From Phyto melanocephala (Eukaryota; Arthropoda; Insecta; Diptera; Rhinophoridae), in contig OW799233.1 in NCBI GenBank assembly GCA_941918925.1, positions 41,020,473 to 41,084,472 of the forward strand: DNA of 64,000 bases, read 5' to 3'. The position numbers were made by a program, and so were the translations under genes. A model generated the notes under the pieces. The model was not told the origin of the DNA. It searched no databases and saw nothing but the letters and a program-made list of their open reading frames with translations. This document shows, in pieces, positions 22,744-34,562 of this stretch (position 1 is its first letter; every line of letters begins with the position of its first letter).

Positions 22744-23363
22744 CACGCAAAGAAAAACCATGGTTACAACATGATCACGACGGTCATATTATAGTTTCTA
22801 TAACAATATTTGGTTGTCGAAAGCAAGTAATAGTTAATTTCGTTTCATTTTATCATATATTTTCTCACGATAATCAAGCATTTGTTAGAATTGTATCATT
22901 TAATGTTTACTTTTCGTACAAATTTCAAAATGGTTATCATTTAAAAATAGTATGATTTAAAAAAATTAATTTGACAAAAATAACATTTTATTTAAAAGAA
23001 TTAAAAATTACAAATAATCCTTAAATAATAGGTGAGACAACAGTATGATTACAAATTAATCAAGCTATGAATTTTTTAATAATAATTAAAAAAAAAAAAA
23101 TATTGGGTTTAAAATTGCAATTAAATTGGTAAGTGCAATCAATATGTGTATGTAACAGCAAAAGACAGTAATTTGCCATAAAAAAGCAAAGATTGTCGAT
23201 TTCAATTGTAGTCATATATATATGTGATTATTGAATGATACTTTAATTAAACAAAATAATGATAACTGGTAACCATTATATGTTTTAACCATAATCATAC
23301 AATTCAATCATAGTATGTTGCTCTTCGATTATGGTTACCACAACCATATTTTTTCTTTGCGTG
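22744..23363. mobile_element. 620-bp MITE with CACGCAAAGAAAAA ends
   Basis: The left end CACGCAAAGAAAAACCATGG and right end TTTTTTCTTTGCGTG are inverted. Adjacent subterminal GGTTACAACATGAT and TATGGTTACCACAACCAT words also oppose each other. No coding capacity. A more diverged, reversed copy lies at about 9325-9905. Confidence 0.65.
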
Positions 23364-23859
23364 CATGCACATAAGGTGAAAAGGGACCCATGTTTCATGA
23401 GTTAATAATGTTTGTTCACATGAGTTGTCTAAGATAGTTTGCATGCATTTTCGTGCATTTTGAAGCACACCGTTTAAGACAAACCATTTTGCATTTAGGG
23501 AGGCATGAAGAATGCATTCTCCTCCACTACTGATTTAGATGTCATGAATTTATAAAGTCATAAGTTATTTACCTTGAACTGATGCAAAATCTTCTTGGTG
23601 GGAACTTTTTCGTATTTAAATTACAAAATATGCTTTGCAATGGTGGATTCGTTTTAGACCATTTACCATAACATATTTCAAATTGGTGGCTGTAGGGCTT
23701 AAATTTCTATAAAAATTTTGACCTTGAGTTCAAAGATTCTCTCCTGTTGCCATATAATTCTTCTTTGAATACCCCCGATTAAAACAAGATGCTGACAAAT
23801 CTGTTAAATTTGCTGGCCAATAAATTTCTAAAAATTTTACTTAAAAGTACCTTTGTGTC
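23364..23859. other. Spacer, no gene recognised
   Basis: No coding or repeat structure was identified. Confidence 0.4.
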
Positions 23860-24115
23860 TCGGGCAGTATGGGTAGTGACTGCATGCTGCCGCAACAGAC
23901 CTCAGATGATATTATTTTATCATAAGTCCATTACAGTACTGTCCATTTACGGTTACAGTACTTCCATCTTCATTTTCGGAGATGTAAGGCCCATTAGTAT
24001 TTTCAGATGTAATGCCAAACCATACTATACACCTTAATGGTGAACTTTGCATTATTGAATGGCCCTTGGATATACAGAACCCCATGTGCATCAGTTCTGC
24101 TTACAATTTTACAGA
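23860..24115 (-). pseudogene. Mariner-like transposase fragment
   Basis: Minus-strand translation across 24110-23870 gives HMGFCISKGHSI, then VWFGITSENTNGPYISENED and GSTVTVNGQYCNGLM. This follows the mariner segment HPxKVTVWCGFxSExIIGPYFFENExGxTVTVNGERY. Both catalytic ends are missing and stops occur on either side. Relic only. Confidence 0.6.
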
Positions 24116-27100
24116 GCTATTCTAGCGAAAATTATCTTTATCTCTTATAATCAGGTTTTCAAAATACTCGATTTTAAAGAGCGGCACAAGCATAAAGGCC
24201 TAACTATATTATGCTTTTGCTGTCTTAAGCTAATGTCAAAAACCAACGAAAAGTCTGTCAAATGCTTAAGCAAATTTTTGAAGACTTGTCGGTGGATATA
24301 TTGAACTTTTTAAACTTAAATACTAACTATGATAAGTTGCAAATATTTGTACTTTTGCAAAAGCTGTTTTATTTCTGTATTCCCTAAATATATTGATATT
24401 GTCACAAAATTATTATTTAATGTGTAAAATGTAAATTTTTTTTTACTACTAAAACATTGAGAAAAAGAATAAAACTAAAATAAAATTAAATTTAAATAAA
24501 ATAAAGCTGAGTTAAAACAAAAATGAAATTAAACACTAAAACTGAAACAGAAACAAAACTATCAAGACATGCTTAAATGTTTTGATACTACACTTGGAAC
24601 AAGGAAAAATTTGAATAAAGAATTTAGCTTTTAATTTTTAAAATCGCGTTCTCTTTAAAATGTATAAATGTAACTATTTAGTAACACTGCTACTTAATAT
24701 TTTAACTCTTTTTTATATATATTCTTTTGAACTTGATGTGTTCGCTATGATTTAGCATTTTCTTGCTTCATTGTCGCATTTTGTTTTGACATTCGACCTT
24801 GTTTTAAAACAACACTAATAAAGTTGTGGAGAAAAGCTTTTCAAGTGCAGCTTGATATGTTTTTGTTAGAGTAAAACTTTGTCATGTCTGTTTTGTTAGT
24901 AATATAGTGTTTGTAAGTAGTATAGAATAGAATACATAACATTTAGAACATTTTGCGCAGCTCTTTAGCTAATTTCATTTTTGTCTAACTGTTGAATTTT
25001 AACTGCAAAATTTAAACGTTGCCAGTGATTTGATGTTTTTTTTTTTTGCACCAAATGCAACTCTTATGGGAATTATAGTAAATCTTTTTTTAATGAGCCG
25101 TAAAGAGGTGCGAACCACTCCAATCTGAGCAGAATACCTTTTGTTAGATGTGTCTGGTGTTGGTATAACACTTGACTTTACACATTAAATATTTTTCGTA
25201 CTGCGAATTAAGGGTGGTTTTTTGGTTCGAGGCGAATTTCTTACGGTGTCATATTGGTGGTGACGATTAACTAAGAAAACTTTTGCGTTTTGATAGCATG
25301 GTCAGCTAACAGTAGACAAGGAGGTGAGGTTTTCTTAACGCTGGGTCTCCACGTATCAATTTTTATTACTAAGCAAATGCAAGAACGTCGGCAGAATAAT
25401 GGGGCACTTTATTGCTTAAGTATGTCCATCTTCATTGGGTGAAGAACAAGACACAAAAAATTAATTATTTTTGTTTCAACTTTTATTATTTTTTGAAATA
25501 ACTCACTTTTAATTATTGTTAAAGTAAAATCATTTTTTTTTCATTGTTTCTGCAAAGAAAAACAAAAATTCAAGGAAAATAAAACGATTTTGACAGCCTA
25601 TTGCGGCAATAATTGCGTGAGCAATCAGCAAAGCAATGGTTGCACCATAAATTGCTTTATATGGCAATTTGCAGTCTACACGCCGGAATTTTTAAGGACG
25701 CAATCGATTGTGATAATAGCGGCAATAAATATCGCTACTTGGATACCCCGGTAATGTCATTGATCTGAGTGCATAAGCCAAAAAGCTTAACCGCCCTTCA
25801 ATTCGTTGATTTATTTATTTACGATTTATGCACTAAAATAATGAAAAGTTTGACATCTCGAATGCTTGTCACCCAGTGCAGGTGCAGCGAATTTTTTCAG
25901 GATAATATATTTAATTAATAAAGGCATTAATTTGTCTTTTCAACAAATGAAATCCTTTGATGATATCACGCACACAGTTCGTTTTATTTAAATTAAAAGA
26001 TAGGAAGCTTTTTACAAAAAACCCGTTACAATATGTGAAAAATTTTGTTTCATGTTTAGTTCATATAAAATGCGTCACTTCACTTTAAATCGGCTTCTAT
26101 CAAAACTACACCAGTTATGTGATAAATTTTATATGAAATAATTTTCTTAACACAAACCACCCTAAAATGTTTCTGTGCTTTGATTTGTATCTCTAGAATT
26201 ACGACTGAAAAAATGAAATGATTAATGCTTTTAAATAAAATTTGATAACGATTTGTTAAATTTTTTCTGCAATTAACACTAGTTACCAATTTTTGTTTTT
26301 ATTATTACAACACGTTTTTATTCCCACACTACCCACTCGTTTAAAAGTTAAGACACTCAATAACACACAGTGTGGCTCAAATATCGCTTAGACCATAAAT
26401 AGGACTTAATGTCAAGAAAATTATTTAAAAATATCCAAAAATTCATTAATAATTTTTTGCTTATGTACTTAGTGAATATTTAATATGTTTATGGACTTAA
26501 GCGAAACAATAATTTTAGACAAGCCAGAAAAATCTTGGCAAATTATGAAGTACCAGCAAATACGAACACATTTGCTTCTACCATGCATGCAACATTAACC
26601 ACTGCCACAGATATTAAACCTGGTCATTTTATTTGGGGTGAACATTATCATAAATCTTGATTTATAGAAAAAAAAATAACAAAAAAAAAAAAAGAATTAA
26701 TGAAACAAATATCGCCATTTCATGTTTTTATGCCACCAACAAAACACCTTAAAATGTACTTTTTTTTTCTCTTGGTCTTTCTTTAATTTGGTTGGATATT
26801 TTTGTTATTTTATCAACACAAATATACTTATAAAAACTAGCAAAAATTTGTTGTTAAGATTTCAATAAAAAAAAATTAAATCATTGTTAAACAAATAAAC
26901 TTAAAAGAAAAACAAAACATACCAATTGAATAAAATGTGTTTCTGTTTTAATGACACGCCTTTTTATGCACCAAAAACAGCAGTAAATATCAGCAGCAAC
27001 TGTGAGCCGCAGCAGCGGAAGGTAAAGACACACAATTGCCACAGAAATCTGCCCGGGCTTATTATGTCTTTGGTACAAATTAATATGAATATGCATGAAT

Positions 27101-28001
27101 GTACTATTGCATGATCGTAAAAATATGTGTTCATGCCTGGATATGAATGAATTCAAATTTAATAGTGATTTTTGCTTAAGTTCTAATTAAATTTAGATTT
27201 TTTCCACTTTTGAAATTACTGTTAAAGTTTATGGCAATTTATGGCATATGGAAACACAAAAACGTAACCAGAACACAATATCGAACAGCAAGAAAACTGT
27301 AAACTAATGAGTACAGCCAAGCCTTTTGTGACGCTTTTCCATATTTGATAATTGAAAGGCTTCATGTTACAAACATATTTGTATTCCTTCCTTTTTTCTT
27401 TCTGGTTTAAATATTTGCTTATTTTTATAATTTGTTAAAGAGCAAAATATGCCATAACTGTTCAAGAAAGGAAATTATTTGTTTTAAAGTTTTTGAAAGC
27501 AAAACAATTTTTTGGAAGTAGAAATAAGGTTTTATTTCTAATAGCGGAACATGATGTTATACATACCAGTCTATTAAAACGTTTGAAAATTTAGAGAAAA
27601 CCTCAGCTATCTAACAAAACTTTTGCTGGATTCACAACAGAAAGCGTATTTTTTGAATGCGTTTTTCGCCTTTAACTACTTGTATATAAGTTTGACTGTG
27701 ACACTGTGGTACATCAAAATAATTCAGGGCTTATCATGTACCAATTCTATTTTATTGCAGTCTATGGAGAACGCAAATACCTTAAGTTTTTCCAGGTCAC
27801 TTCGCTAAGTGATTTTATAACGGTAAATGTAGTTAAAACCCGGTCTTCTTAGAATTTCAACTATAAACAGTCATAACATCTTTGTTTCAAGACGGATTTC
27901 TACAATTTTTTTTTGAAAGTCGGTTGATAAATGACTAAATTAATGTGGTTTATATGTGAAAAAAGAACAAATTTTTCAACAAAATGGGACACCAAACATA
28001 A
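24116..28001. other. Longest stretch without recognisable elements
   Basis: Nearly 3.9 kb of AT-rich sequence. I found no TIRs, transposase motifs, LINE motifs or credible host exon. The open stretches at 24059-24304, 26887-27156 and 27623-27808 have no domain. Being free of young insertions, it is the best place in the window to look for conserved host non-coding sequence. Confidence 0.5.
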
Positions 28002-28003
28002 TA

Positions 28004-28904
28004 AAGGGTGTTTTTTTAAGCCCGATAGAACTTGAAATTGTAAAAAATAACACAAAAAATTAAATTGTAATCAAAATTTTTTTTTTATTCGAAAGATCAA
28101 TACGTGACATTAACATTTGAAAATGATTTCGGGCATATGGGCACCGCGGCTGTTCTTGACGAAGCGCATTCTGGACGTCCGTTGTTTTATCGCAAAATTG
28201 TGTTCAGCGATGAGGCGCATTTTTGGCTTAACGGGTTTGTTAATAAGAAAAATTGCCGCATATGGAGCGAGACCAATCCGCAAGAGACCCTACAGACTCC
28301 ATTACATCCAGAAAAATGCACCGTTTGGTGCGGTTTTCACGCTGGTGGCATCATCGGACCTTATTTCTTCAAAAATGAGGCCGGAGCTCGCGTTACGGTC
28401 AATGGAGATCGTTACCGCACCATGATCAATGATTTTTTGTTTGAAAATATGGATGACATTGATCCGGAGGAGATGTGGTTTCAACAGGATGGCGCTACGT
28501 GCCATACGGCGAACGCAACCATCGACTTATTGAAATCAAAATTTGGCGACCTGTCAATTGTCCTCCAAGGTCGTGCGATTTGACACCTCTCGATTATTTC
28601 CTGTGGGGCTACGTGAAGTCACTGGTTTATGCTGATAAACCAGCAACAATTGACGCCTTGGAGGCCAGCATTGTTCGTGTTATTCGTGACATACGGCCAG
28701 CAGTGCTCGAAAAAGTGGCCCAAAATTGGACGTCCAGAATGCGCTTCGTCAAGAACAGCCGCGGTGCCCATATGCCCGAAATCATTTTCAAATGTTAATG
28801 TCACGTATTGATCTTTCGAATAAAAAAAAAATTTTGATTACAATTTAATTTTTTGTGTTATTTTTTACAATTTCAAGTTCTATCGGGCTTAAAAAAACAC
28901 CCTT
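28004..28904 (+). mobile_element. Snap-back DD41D Tc1-mariner element, copy 2
   Basis: 901 bp, flanked by TA (28002-28003 and 28905-28906). The 177-bp arms (28004-28180 and 28728-28904) appear to be perfect inverted copies, ending at GGACGTCC. It is the same derivative as at 10565-11484: same arm length and nearly identical interior, but in opposite orientation. A 22-bp loss after GGCGA near 28550 distinguishes it. The two copies arose by transposition of one already rearranged parent. Confidence 0.85.
28104..28798 (+). pseudogene. DD41D transposase with chimeric start and a frameshift
   Basis: The frame opens at 28104 within the left arm. Its first 26 residues (MTLTFENDFGHMGTAAVLDE...) are read from the antisense of the transposase 3' end. 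The junction at GGACGTCC then runs in frame into RKIVFSDEAHFWLNGFVNK, so an open 159-codon chimera exists (28104-28583). It includes FQQDGATCHTANATIDLLKS. The 22-bp deletion near 28550 shifts the frame before the third Asp. The remainder (PPRSCDLTPLDYFLWGYVKS to MPEIIFKC) continues in another frame to 28798. Cannot encode an active transposase. Confidence 0.8.
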
Positions 28905-28908
28905 TATA

Positions 28909-29466
28909 AAGGGTCCGCCAAATAACTTTTTTTTTTTTTGAAAATGCTATAAAAAAGTGTAGCCTCGGCTGTGTGGCACGTAGCGCCGTCCTGTTGAAAC
29001 CAAATGTTGTCAATATCCTCCTCTTAAGTTTTTGTGAGCAAAAAATTCATTCAACATGGCCCGATAACGATCGACATTGTCTGTAACGGCCACTCCTTGC
29101 TCATTTTCGAAGAAAAATGGCCCAATTATGCCTCTCGACCAAAATCCGCACCAAACAGTGACTCGTTTTGGGTGTATCGGCTTTTCAATGTATGCGTGCG
29201 GGTTTTCTGTACCCCAAATGCGACAATTTTGCTTGTTTACATACCCGCCAAGATCAAAATGAGCTTCATCTGAAAAGATGATTTTTTTGGCAAAATCGGC
29301 CAAAGTAATGTCGCAATATTTCCCAGCATTGTTCAAGCGTAGAGACAACCATATTCGTTCAGCGGAAGGATAAAACTAATTATCTGTCAAATCAGACATG
29401 AACTAAGTGTTACCATTCACAAAATAAGCACTAATTGAAAAAAAAAACGTTAGATGGCGGACCCTT
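28909..29466 (-). mobile_element. 558-bp DD41D deletion derivative (MITE-like), copy 1
   Basis: Termini AAGGGTCCGCCA and TGGCGGACCCTT with TA at each side (28907-28908, 29467-29468). It retains the first catalytic block (29010-29348: KKIIFSDEAHFDLGGYVNKQ, then NCRIWGTENPHAYIEKPIHP) and a short FQQDGATCHTA trace near 28970-29000. The third Asp region and C-terminus are missing, with the deletion running straight into the 3' TIR. It shares this deletion with the copy at 48369. Its left TA abuts the TA at the right end of the snap-back element. Confidence 0.75.
29010..29348 (-). pseudogene. DD41D transposase fragment (first Asp block)
   Basis: 112 open codons. SDEAHFDLGGYVNKQNCRIW is followed by VTVWCGFWSRGIIGPFFFEN and VDRYRAMLNEFFA, and then a premature end. 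The HTH region is deleted and the second and third catalytic blocks are missing or out of frame. It is a lineage distinct from the snap-back elements (GTENPHAYIEKPIHP against SETNPQETLQTPLHP). Confidence 0.75.
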
Positions 29467-29468
29467 TA

Positions 29469-29866
29469 TATTTTTTATTATAAAAATCAATGATAAAGTA
29501 GTTTTTCAAAATGAGTAATTATATTAAAATCGGATAAAAAATTAATGAGTTCTGCAATCTTTTGCGATTCGAATTTTATGCTTGTTTCTTGTAAGTAACT
29601 ACTTGGTCAGATGAGCCCTAACAAATTTCACATTGTTTTCTTCTTAGTGGATGTATATACCTGCTTCTTTCCAACTTATTGCATTCCCACGTCAAGAACT
29701 CACAAACTGTTGTACTTAAGTTCGAAAACAGTTAAATTTTGTGCCAACAAAGCATCATAAGCGCAAGGCTTTTATTAAAAAAAAGTAGCGCCAAAGCACA
29801 CCCATTGCTTACGGTGAATATGATTCATATGTTTCACCGTATGAGTGATGATTTTGACGCGACCAG
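29469..29866. other. Spacer, no gene recognised
   Basis: AT-rich sequence without recognisable structure. Confidence 0.4.
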
Positions 29867-30808
29867 TAGTGCGATGCACTAACTTATTTTAACGATAATC
29901 GTATCGTTAAAAACAGTTAACAACAATTTTATCGATTTCGGTATTCAGTAACATATTTTAACGACAGTTTTTATCGTTATCTAAACGACAATAATTTTTT
30001 ATGCTATGTTCACACGGCAATATGAATCTCGTGGTTCGCTCTCTGAATCTCGAATGCGAACCCTGCAGTTCAGACGATAGTTCTTGTTTCACTTTGACAT
30101 TTTTATTTTTTGTTTTTCAATTATTTAACGCGGCTTTTTGTTTTTTCTGAGGTTTATTGAAGTCATTCTTCTACACTTTAAAATACGTTTCACTATTTCT
30201 CTTTTTTCCATTTTAATTTAAATATACATATAAGTATGTATGTATGTTTAAACATATATTTTTTATTTCCACAATAATTTTTTGCACACAATATTTTTTC
30301 TGTTTTCCTTTGTTTATTTTTGTTTTTGATAGCCAGTACAGATAAATTAGCGATTTTTTGTTATCAATATTAGAGATGATAGCGAATTCTTCGAGATTCG
30401 CATCAAGATTCAAAATAAACCAGGTAGTTTCGCTCTCAAAATTATGGCGAATCTTGTAGATTTAATCAAGATTCGGTCGTGCACCTTGAATGAGAGAGCG
30501 AACCACGATATTTGCTCTCCGTGTGAACATGCTATTAGTTGTTTATTTTATCGACAAAAAGTTTAACTTTATACCCGACTCAAAAATCACTTGTTTAAGT
30601 CTTGGCTGTGGCGCGACTACCTGTATGAGGGATGTTAGTGGTGAATTTATTTAGACACTTTTTATGACTAAGATGCCACTTTAATGTTACAGTTGTGGGG
30701 TATCGTTAAATAGTATTTACAGAATCGCAAAATTGATAGTGCAAACAATAACAAGTGTCGACAAATTTAACGATTGTTGGATCGTTAAAAGTTAGTGAAC
30801 CGCAACAC
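29867..30808. mobile_element. Non-autonomous element with CACTAACTT-type TIRs (host of a nested MITE)
   Basis: The left end (29867-29912: TGCACTAACTTATTTTAACG, then CGTATCGTTAAA) and right end (30766-30808: TTTAACGATTG, GATCGTTAAAAGTTAGTGAA) are imperfect inverted repeats of about 40 bp. Several more ACGATAA/TTATCGTT words lie within. A separate 523-bp MITE sits inside at 30007-30529. No coding sequence. Confidence 0.55.
30007..30529. mobile_element. 523-bp MITE with TGTTCACACGG TIRs and TGCTA target duplication
   Basis: The ends TGTTCACACGG and CCGTGTGAACA are perfect inverted repeats. A second inverted block (CGTGGTTCGCTCTCT against AGAGAGCGAACCACG) lies just inside. TGCTA flanks both sides (30002-30006 and 30530-30534), a 5-bp direct duplication. 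No coding capacity. Several AAGATTC/GAATCT words in the interior suggest repeated binding sites. Confidence 0.75.
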
Positions 30809-30824
30809 AGGCCACCCCAAAATG

Positions 30825-31400
30825 TCTGAATGAAAAAAATTAATCGAACTACTTAATGATGATTGTAGTTACACTCAACAAAAGCTTCAAGTTTTACTAG
30901 GAGCTAAACTAACGTCAGTTTTAAAACGATTGCGCATAGCAGCATTTAGCCGAAAGAAGGGAAATTAGATGCAATACAAACTGAAGCCAACCAACATTTA
31001 GAGACGATTTTGAATTTCAAAAACGGTGCTTTATCTTCTTAAAGAAAATAACTTGCACACAGAATCAAAATTTGTTTTGAAAAATGAATCCACTACATTA
31101 ATCGAATCGGGGTTAGGAATCGAATATGAAGCCTAAACAAACAACTGAATCAATATCAATGCCAAATATCAAGGGCGCTAAGGATATGCTCTGTATATGG
31201 TGGGATCAAGAGCGTTCTGTATATTATGAGCTGCTCAAATCTAAGCTGTACCGAATACAACGGAGTCATTTAAAGTGAGCATTGTGCGAATAATTCCCAG
31301 ACATGTAACGCCGAGACATGTAACGTTAATATTCCATAACGAAAACGGTCTGCCACATACCTATTAAATTATTTGGAAAAAAGTGGTTGGTACGCTTTGC
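30825..31400 (+). pseudogene. Classical mariner (DD34D-type) transposase relic
   Basis: Read across several frames, it gives QQKLQVLLGAKLTSVLKRLR (second HTH region), then PNIKGAKDMLCIWWDQERSV and YYELLKS. This corresponds to the mariner segment PNIHGKKVMLCIWWDQKGVVYYELLK. Further on, HNENGLPHT resembles HDNARPHT. Multiple stops and indels; no TIRs found. It is a different clade from the DD41D elements. Confidence 0.65.
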
Positions 31401-32908
31401 CCCTTCTGCCTTATAAAGGTTGACGAAGTTACGCAGAGAAAGTAGTACTTATGTGACATTCTCTGAGAAATGGGACCTAGTGTGTGAAAATGAAGTTTTG
31501 TGAAAAACGCATTTTAAGTTTCATAACGCAATATTACTGTGAACACACCTTCAGTTGGCAGATGCGATTTGGTATAGTTAGTTATGATTGGGTGCCGACT
31601 TGGATAACGTCATGACTATGTGGTGACGTATTTTTTCTTTGCTATTGTTACTGCTCTGTTTGTTATGATCTCGATACTTGATTCTTAAGCCGCAACCAGT
31701 GACCGAAGCAACAACGTTTTTATGGCGTAAAAAAATTTGTATCAGAAATCTAACTCATTTCATCTTAATCTACATACTTTTAGGTACCAGAAACCACGTT
31801 TAATTCCAAACCCGTTTTTTGACACACTAGGTTCCTCTTCTCGGAGAAGATCACATACTTTAATATTAAGCGATTATTCCATAACGATTACTGTTAATAA
31901 CAAAATATTAAATTTTTTGCTATAAAAGTACACAAAATTGGTGTTAATCACAAAAATTCGGAATGGTGCTCCTACTTATTCAACCTAACCTCATAATAAG
32001 GGGCCCTACTTTTCAGACTTCATAAAAACGTCATTCCAAGTTTAACGTGTAACAACAGAATTAAGTGTTTTAAATTTTAATTTAAGCTTATTTGCCTACA
32101 ATATAGAATTTATATTGATTGTTTTAAAACTTCTGTATCTTATTAAATTCGTGATATTAAATAGTAAGTATTTAAGAATAATAACAAAACAGCATTAGAC
32201 AATAAAGACAAAAGACATTGGTAAAAATGTTGATTTCCTTCTCAAGCATGATCCGGTGTGGTGGCAGTTCAATAAATATTTGTGTCTTGTACAATTTTAA
32301 AACATAAATAAACACGTGCTTTATTTGTTATTATCAATATTATTATTATTGTTGTTGTTTATAAATCTTTATTGTTTTCTGTAAAATTAACAAAAGATTT
32401 AACAACAATATAAATGCACGATCAATCTTTTTTTTTCTCTGACCCAATGATTTTAACATATAATATTTCAAAATAGAGTTTATTTAGTCAAGGCTTTTTT
32501 TTTTGTCTAAATAAGCTGCATGCAAAGAAGTATGACGACCTTCGTGTAATAGTGTTTTGCAAATGTGCAAAAATTTAAAAAAAAAAGTTAACGGGTGTCG
32601 CTAGTAGAACGATTGATTTGAATTTGTCAGCAGTTTATTTTTCTTTTATTTATTCTATGGACTTGAATCCTCACAGACTTTAAATTCTAAACATTAAATT
32701 AAATTGATTTTTTTTAATTGAACTTTTTGGTTTAAACTAATATTTAAATTTTAATTCAGGCTTGAGTTCATATTAACATTCTTATTGTAACAAAGAATTT
32801 TTATTTGTGATAAATGAAAGAATAATCTGAAATATTATATTTTTTACCTACACTAGCCGAGTGAAATGCATTTTCGAAATTGCTTTCTAAATAGGTATTT
32901 GGAATTTA
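31401..32908. other. Spacer, no gene recognised
   Basis: AT-rich. A short direct repeat (GACATGTAACG twice) lies just before it, near 31301-31325. The rest has no coding signature. Confidence 0.45.
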
Positions 32909-33069
32909 ACTGCCTGTTCAACGATGTCGAAAGAAAACACAAGCGAACTTTCATTCGTACAAATATATTGAAAACACCAACAAAAACTAAAAATTGGTTT
33001 TTGTTTTCAACGTATTTGTACGAATGAAAGTTCGCTTGTGTTTTCTTTCGACATCGTTGAACAGGCAGT
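32909..33069. repeat. Near-perfect 161-bp palindrome (fold-back element)
   Basis: Two 67-bp arms (32909-32975 and 33003-33069) are inverted copies with about two mismatches, around a 27-bp spacer. The outer words are ACTGCCTGTTCAACGATGTC and its complement. The arms are more GC-balanced than the surroundings. Transcription through it would give a long hairpin RNA. It could be a small fold-back transposon or a hairpin RNA locus; the sequence alone does not decide. Confidence 0.8.
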
Positions 33070-33311
33070 AAATATATTATTTCATTGCATGTGATACAAT
33101 TAAATCATACATTTAATTAAAATTCTGGCATTATTTCCAAAATGGATCGGTACAAACATAATTCGTATGGAATATCAAAATATTTAAAAATATAACAAAA
33201 CGGATGGACACACCAAGCATTGTCCTTCGGTTTTACAATGTTTTGTATGGCTATAGATTCATAAGATAATAACTACCAAAATATCTTACCAGACAAAACA
33301 AAAAAAAAATT

Positions 33312-34562
33312 ATTTCTGCAAATTTTAGGTAAAACGTTATATGGGAGGTGGGCCTAAAAGTGGGCGTGGCTTCTTAAGTTTCTGGCACAGAAATGACATT
33401 GTCTAGGAGGATATACGTAGCAAATTTTATCATCATACCTCTAATTTTGTTGGCTTTATGAGTTTTTAAATTTCAATAACGGTATATAACGTGAAAAGTG
33501 GGCGTTATAGTAGGCGTGTCAAAGTTGTTTTTGCTAATGAGTACAACTTAGATGTTTCAATATGGTCCTTTATTTTTCCAAAATCTTTATTAATAGGGAA
33601 ATAATATGAATTTTAGGTAAAACGTTAAATGGGAGGTGGGCGTAAAAGTGGGCGTGGAACCTTAATTTTCTGGCACAGTAATGATATTGGCTAGAAGGAT
33701 ATACGTAGCAAATTTTATCATCAGACCTCTAATTTTGTTGGTTTTATGAGTTTTTAAATTTCAATAACGGTAGATAACGTGAAAAGTGGGCGTTATAGTA
33801 GGCGTGTCAAAGTTGTTTTTGCTAATGAGTACAACGTAGATGTTTCAATATAGTCCTTTATTATTCCAAAATCTTTATTAATAGAGAAATAATATGAATT
33901 TTAGGTAAAACGTTATATGGGAGATGGGCGTATAATTGGGCGTGGCACATTGATATTCCGTTACAGGAAAGCCCCTCACCAAAAACCAAAGTGTGCAAAA
34001 TTTTAGAATCGTACATCTAATTTTGTTGCTTTTATGACGTTTTTGTTTTTAAATATTCTGAAAAATACACTGGGCGGTATAAATTTTCCTACATTTTTAT
34101 CTATAACTCCTTTCCTAATGCATAGATGTAAGCAATTTTTGGGGAGAGATATTGTTTTGACTCGAGAAATATATATTCGAAGTTTCATGATTCTACGTTA
34201 ATGCGTTTGGACACAATTCTATTTTATTCGATGTTCGAAGGACACGATTTTTTCGACCTACTCTTGCATTACGAGCTATAACTCACTTCCTAATATTCCG
34301 ATTTAGCCCATTTTTAACACCAAACAAACCTTGTCTATAAGAAAGATTCTGGCAAAATTTGAACCCCCTAGCTTTTTCGGTGCGACCTCTATCGTGCTTT
34401 CAACAGACGGACAGACGGATGGACATAGCTAGATCGTCATCAAATCAAACCCTGATTCAGAATATATATACTTTATGGCGTCTAAAATGGATATTTCGAT
34501 ATGTTACAAACGGAATGACAAAATGAATATACCCCCACCATTTTTTTGGTGGCGGGTATAAT
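33312..34562 (+). mobile_element. Helentron-type family A copy 3, 5'-truncated
   Basis: Starts within the tandem region and contains three repeat units (TGGGAGGTGGGC near 33342, 33630 and 33918; 288-bp spacing). It runs through the conserved 3' half with (GTCY)n at about 34400-34422 to the hairpin CCACCATTTTTTTGGTGG and GGGTATAATAAAA. The 5' palindrome and mariner remnant are absent. Confidence 0.75.

Noticed and set aside
23789..24304. Two plus-strand ORFs of about 80 codons
   Set aside because: No motifs. The minus strand over the first part shows mariner-like text, so the first is a shadow. The second is low-complexity.
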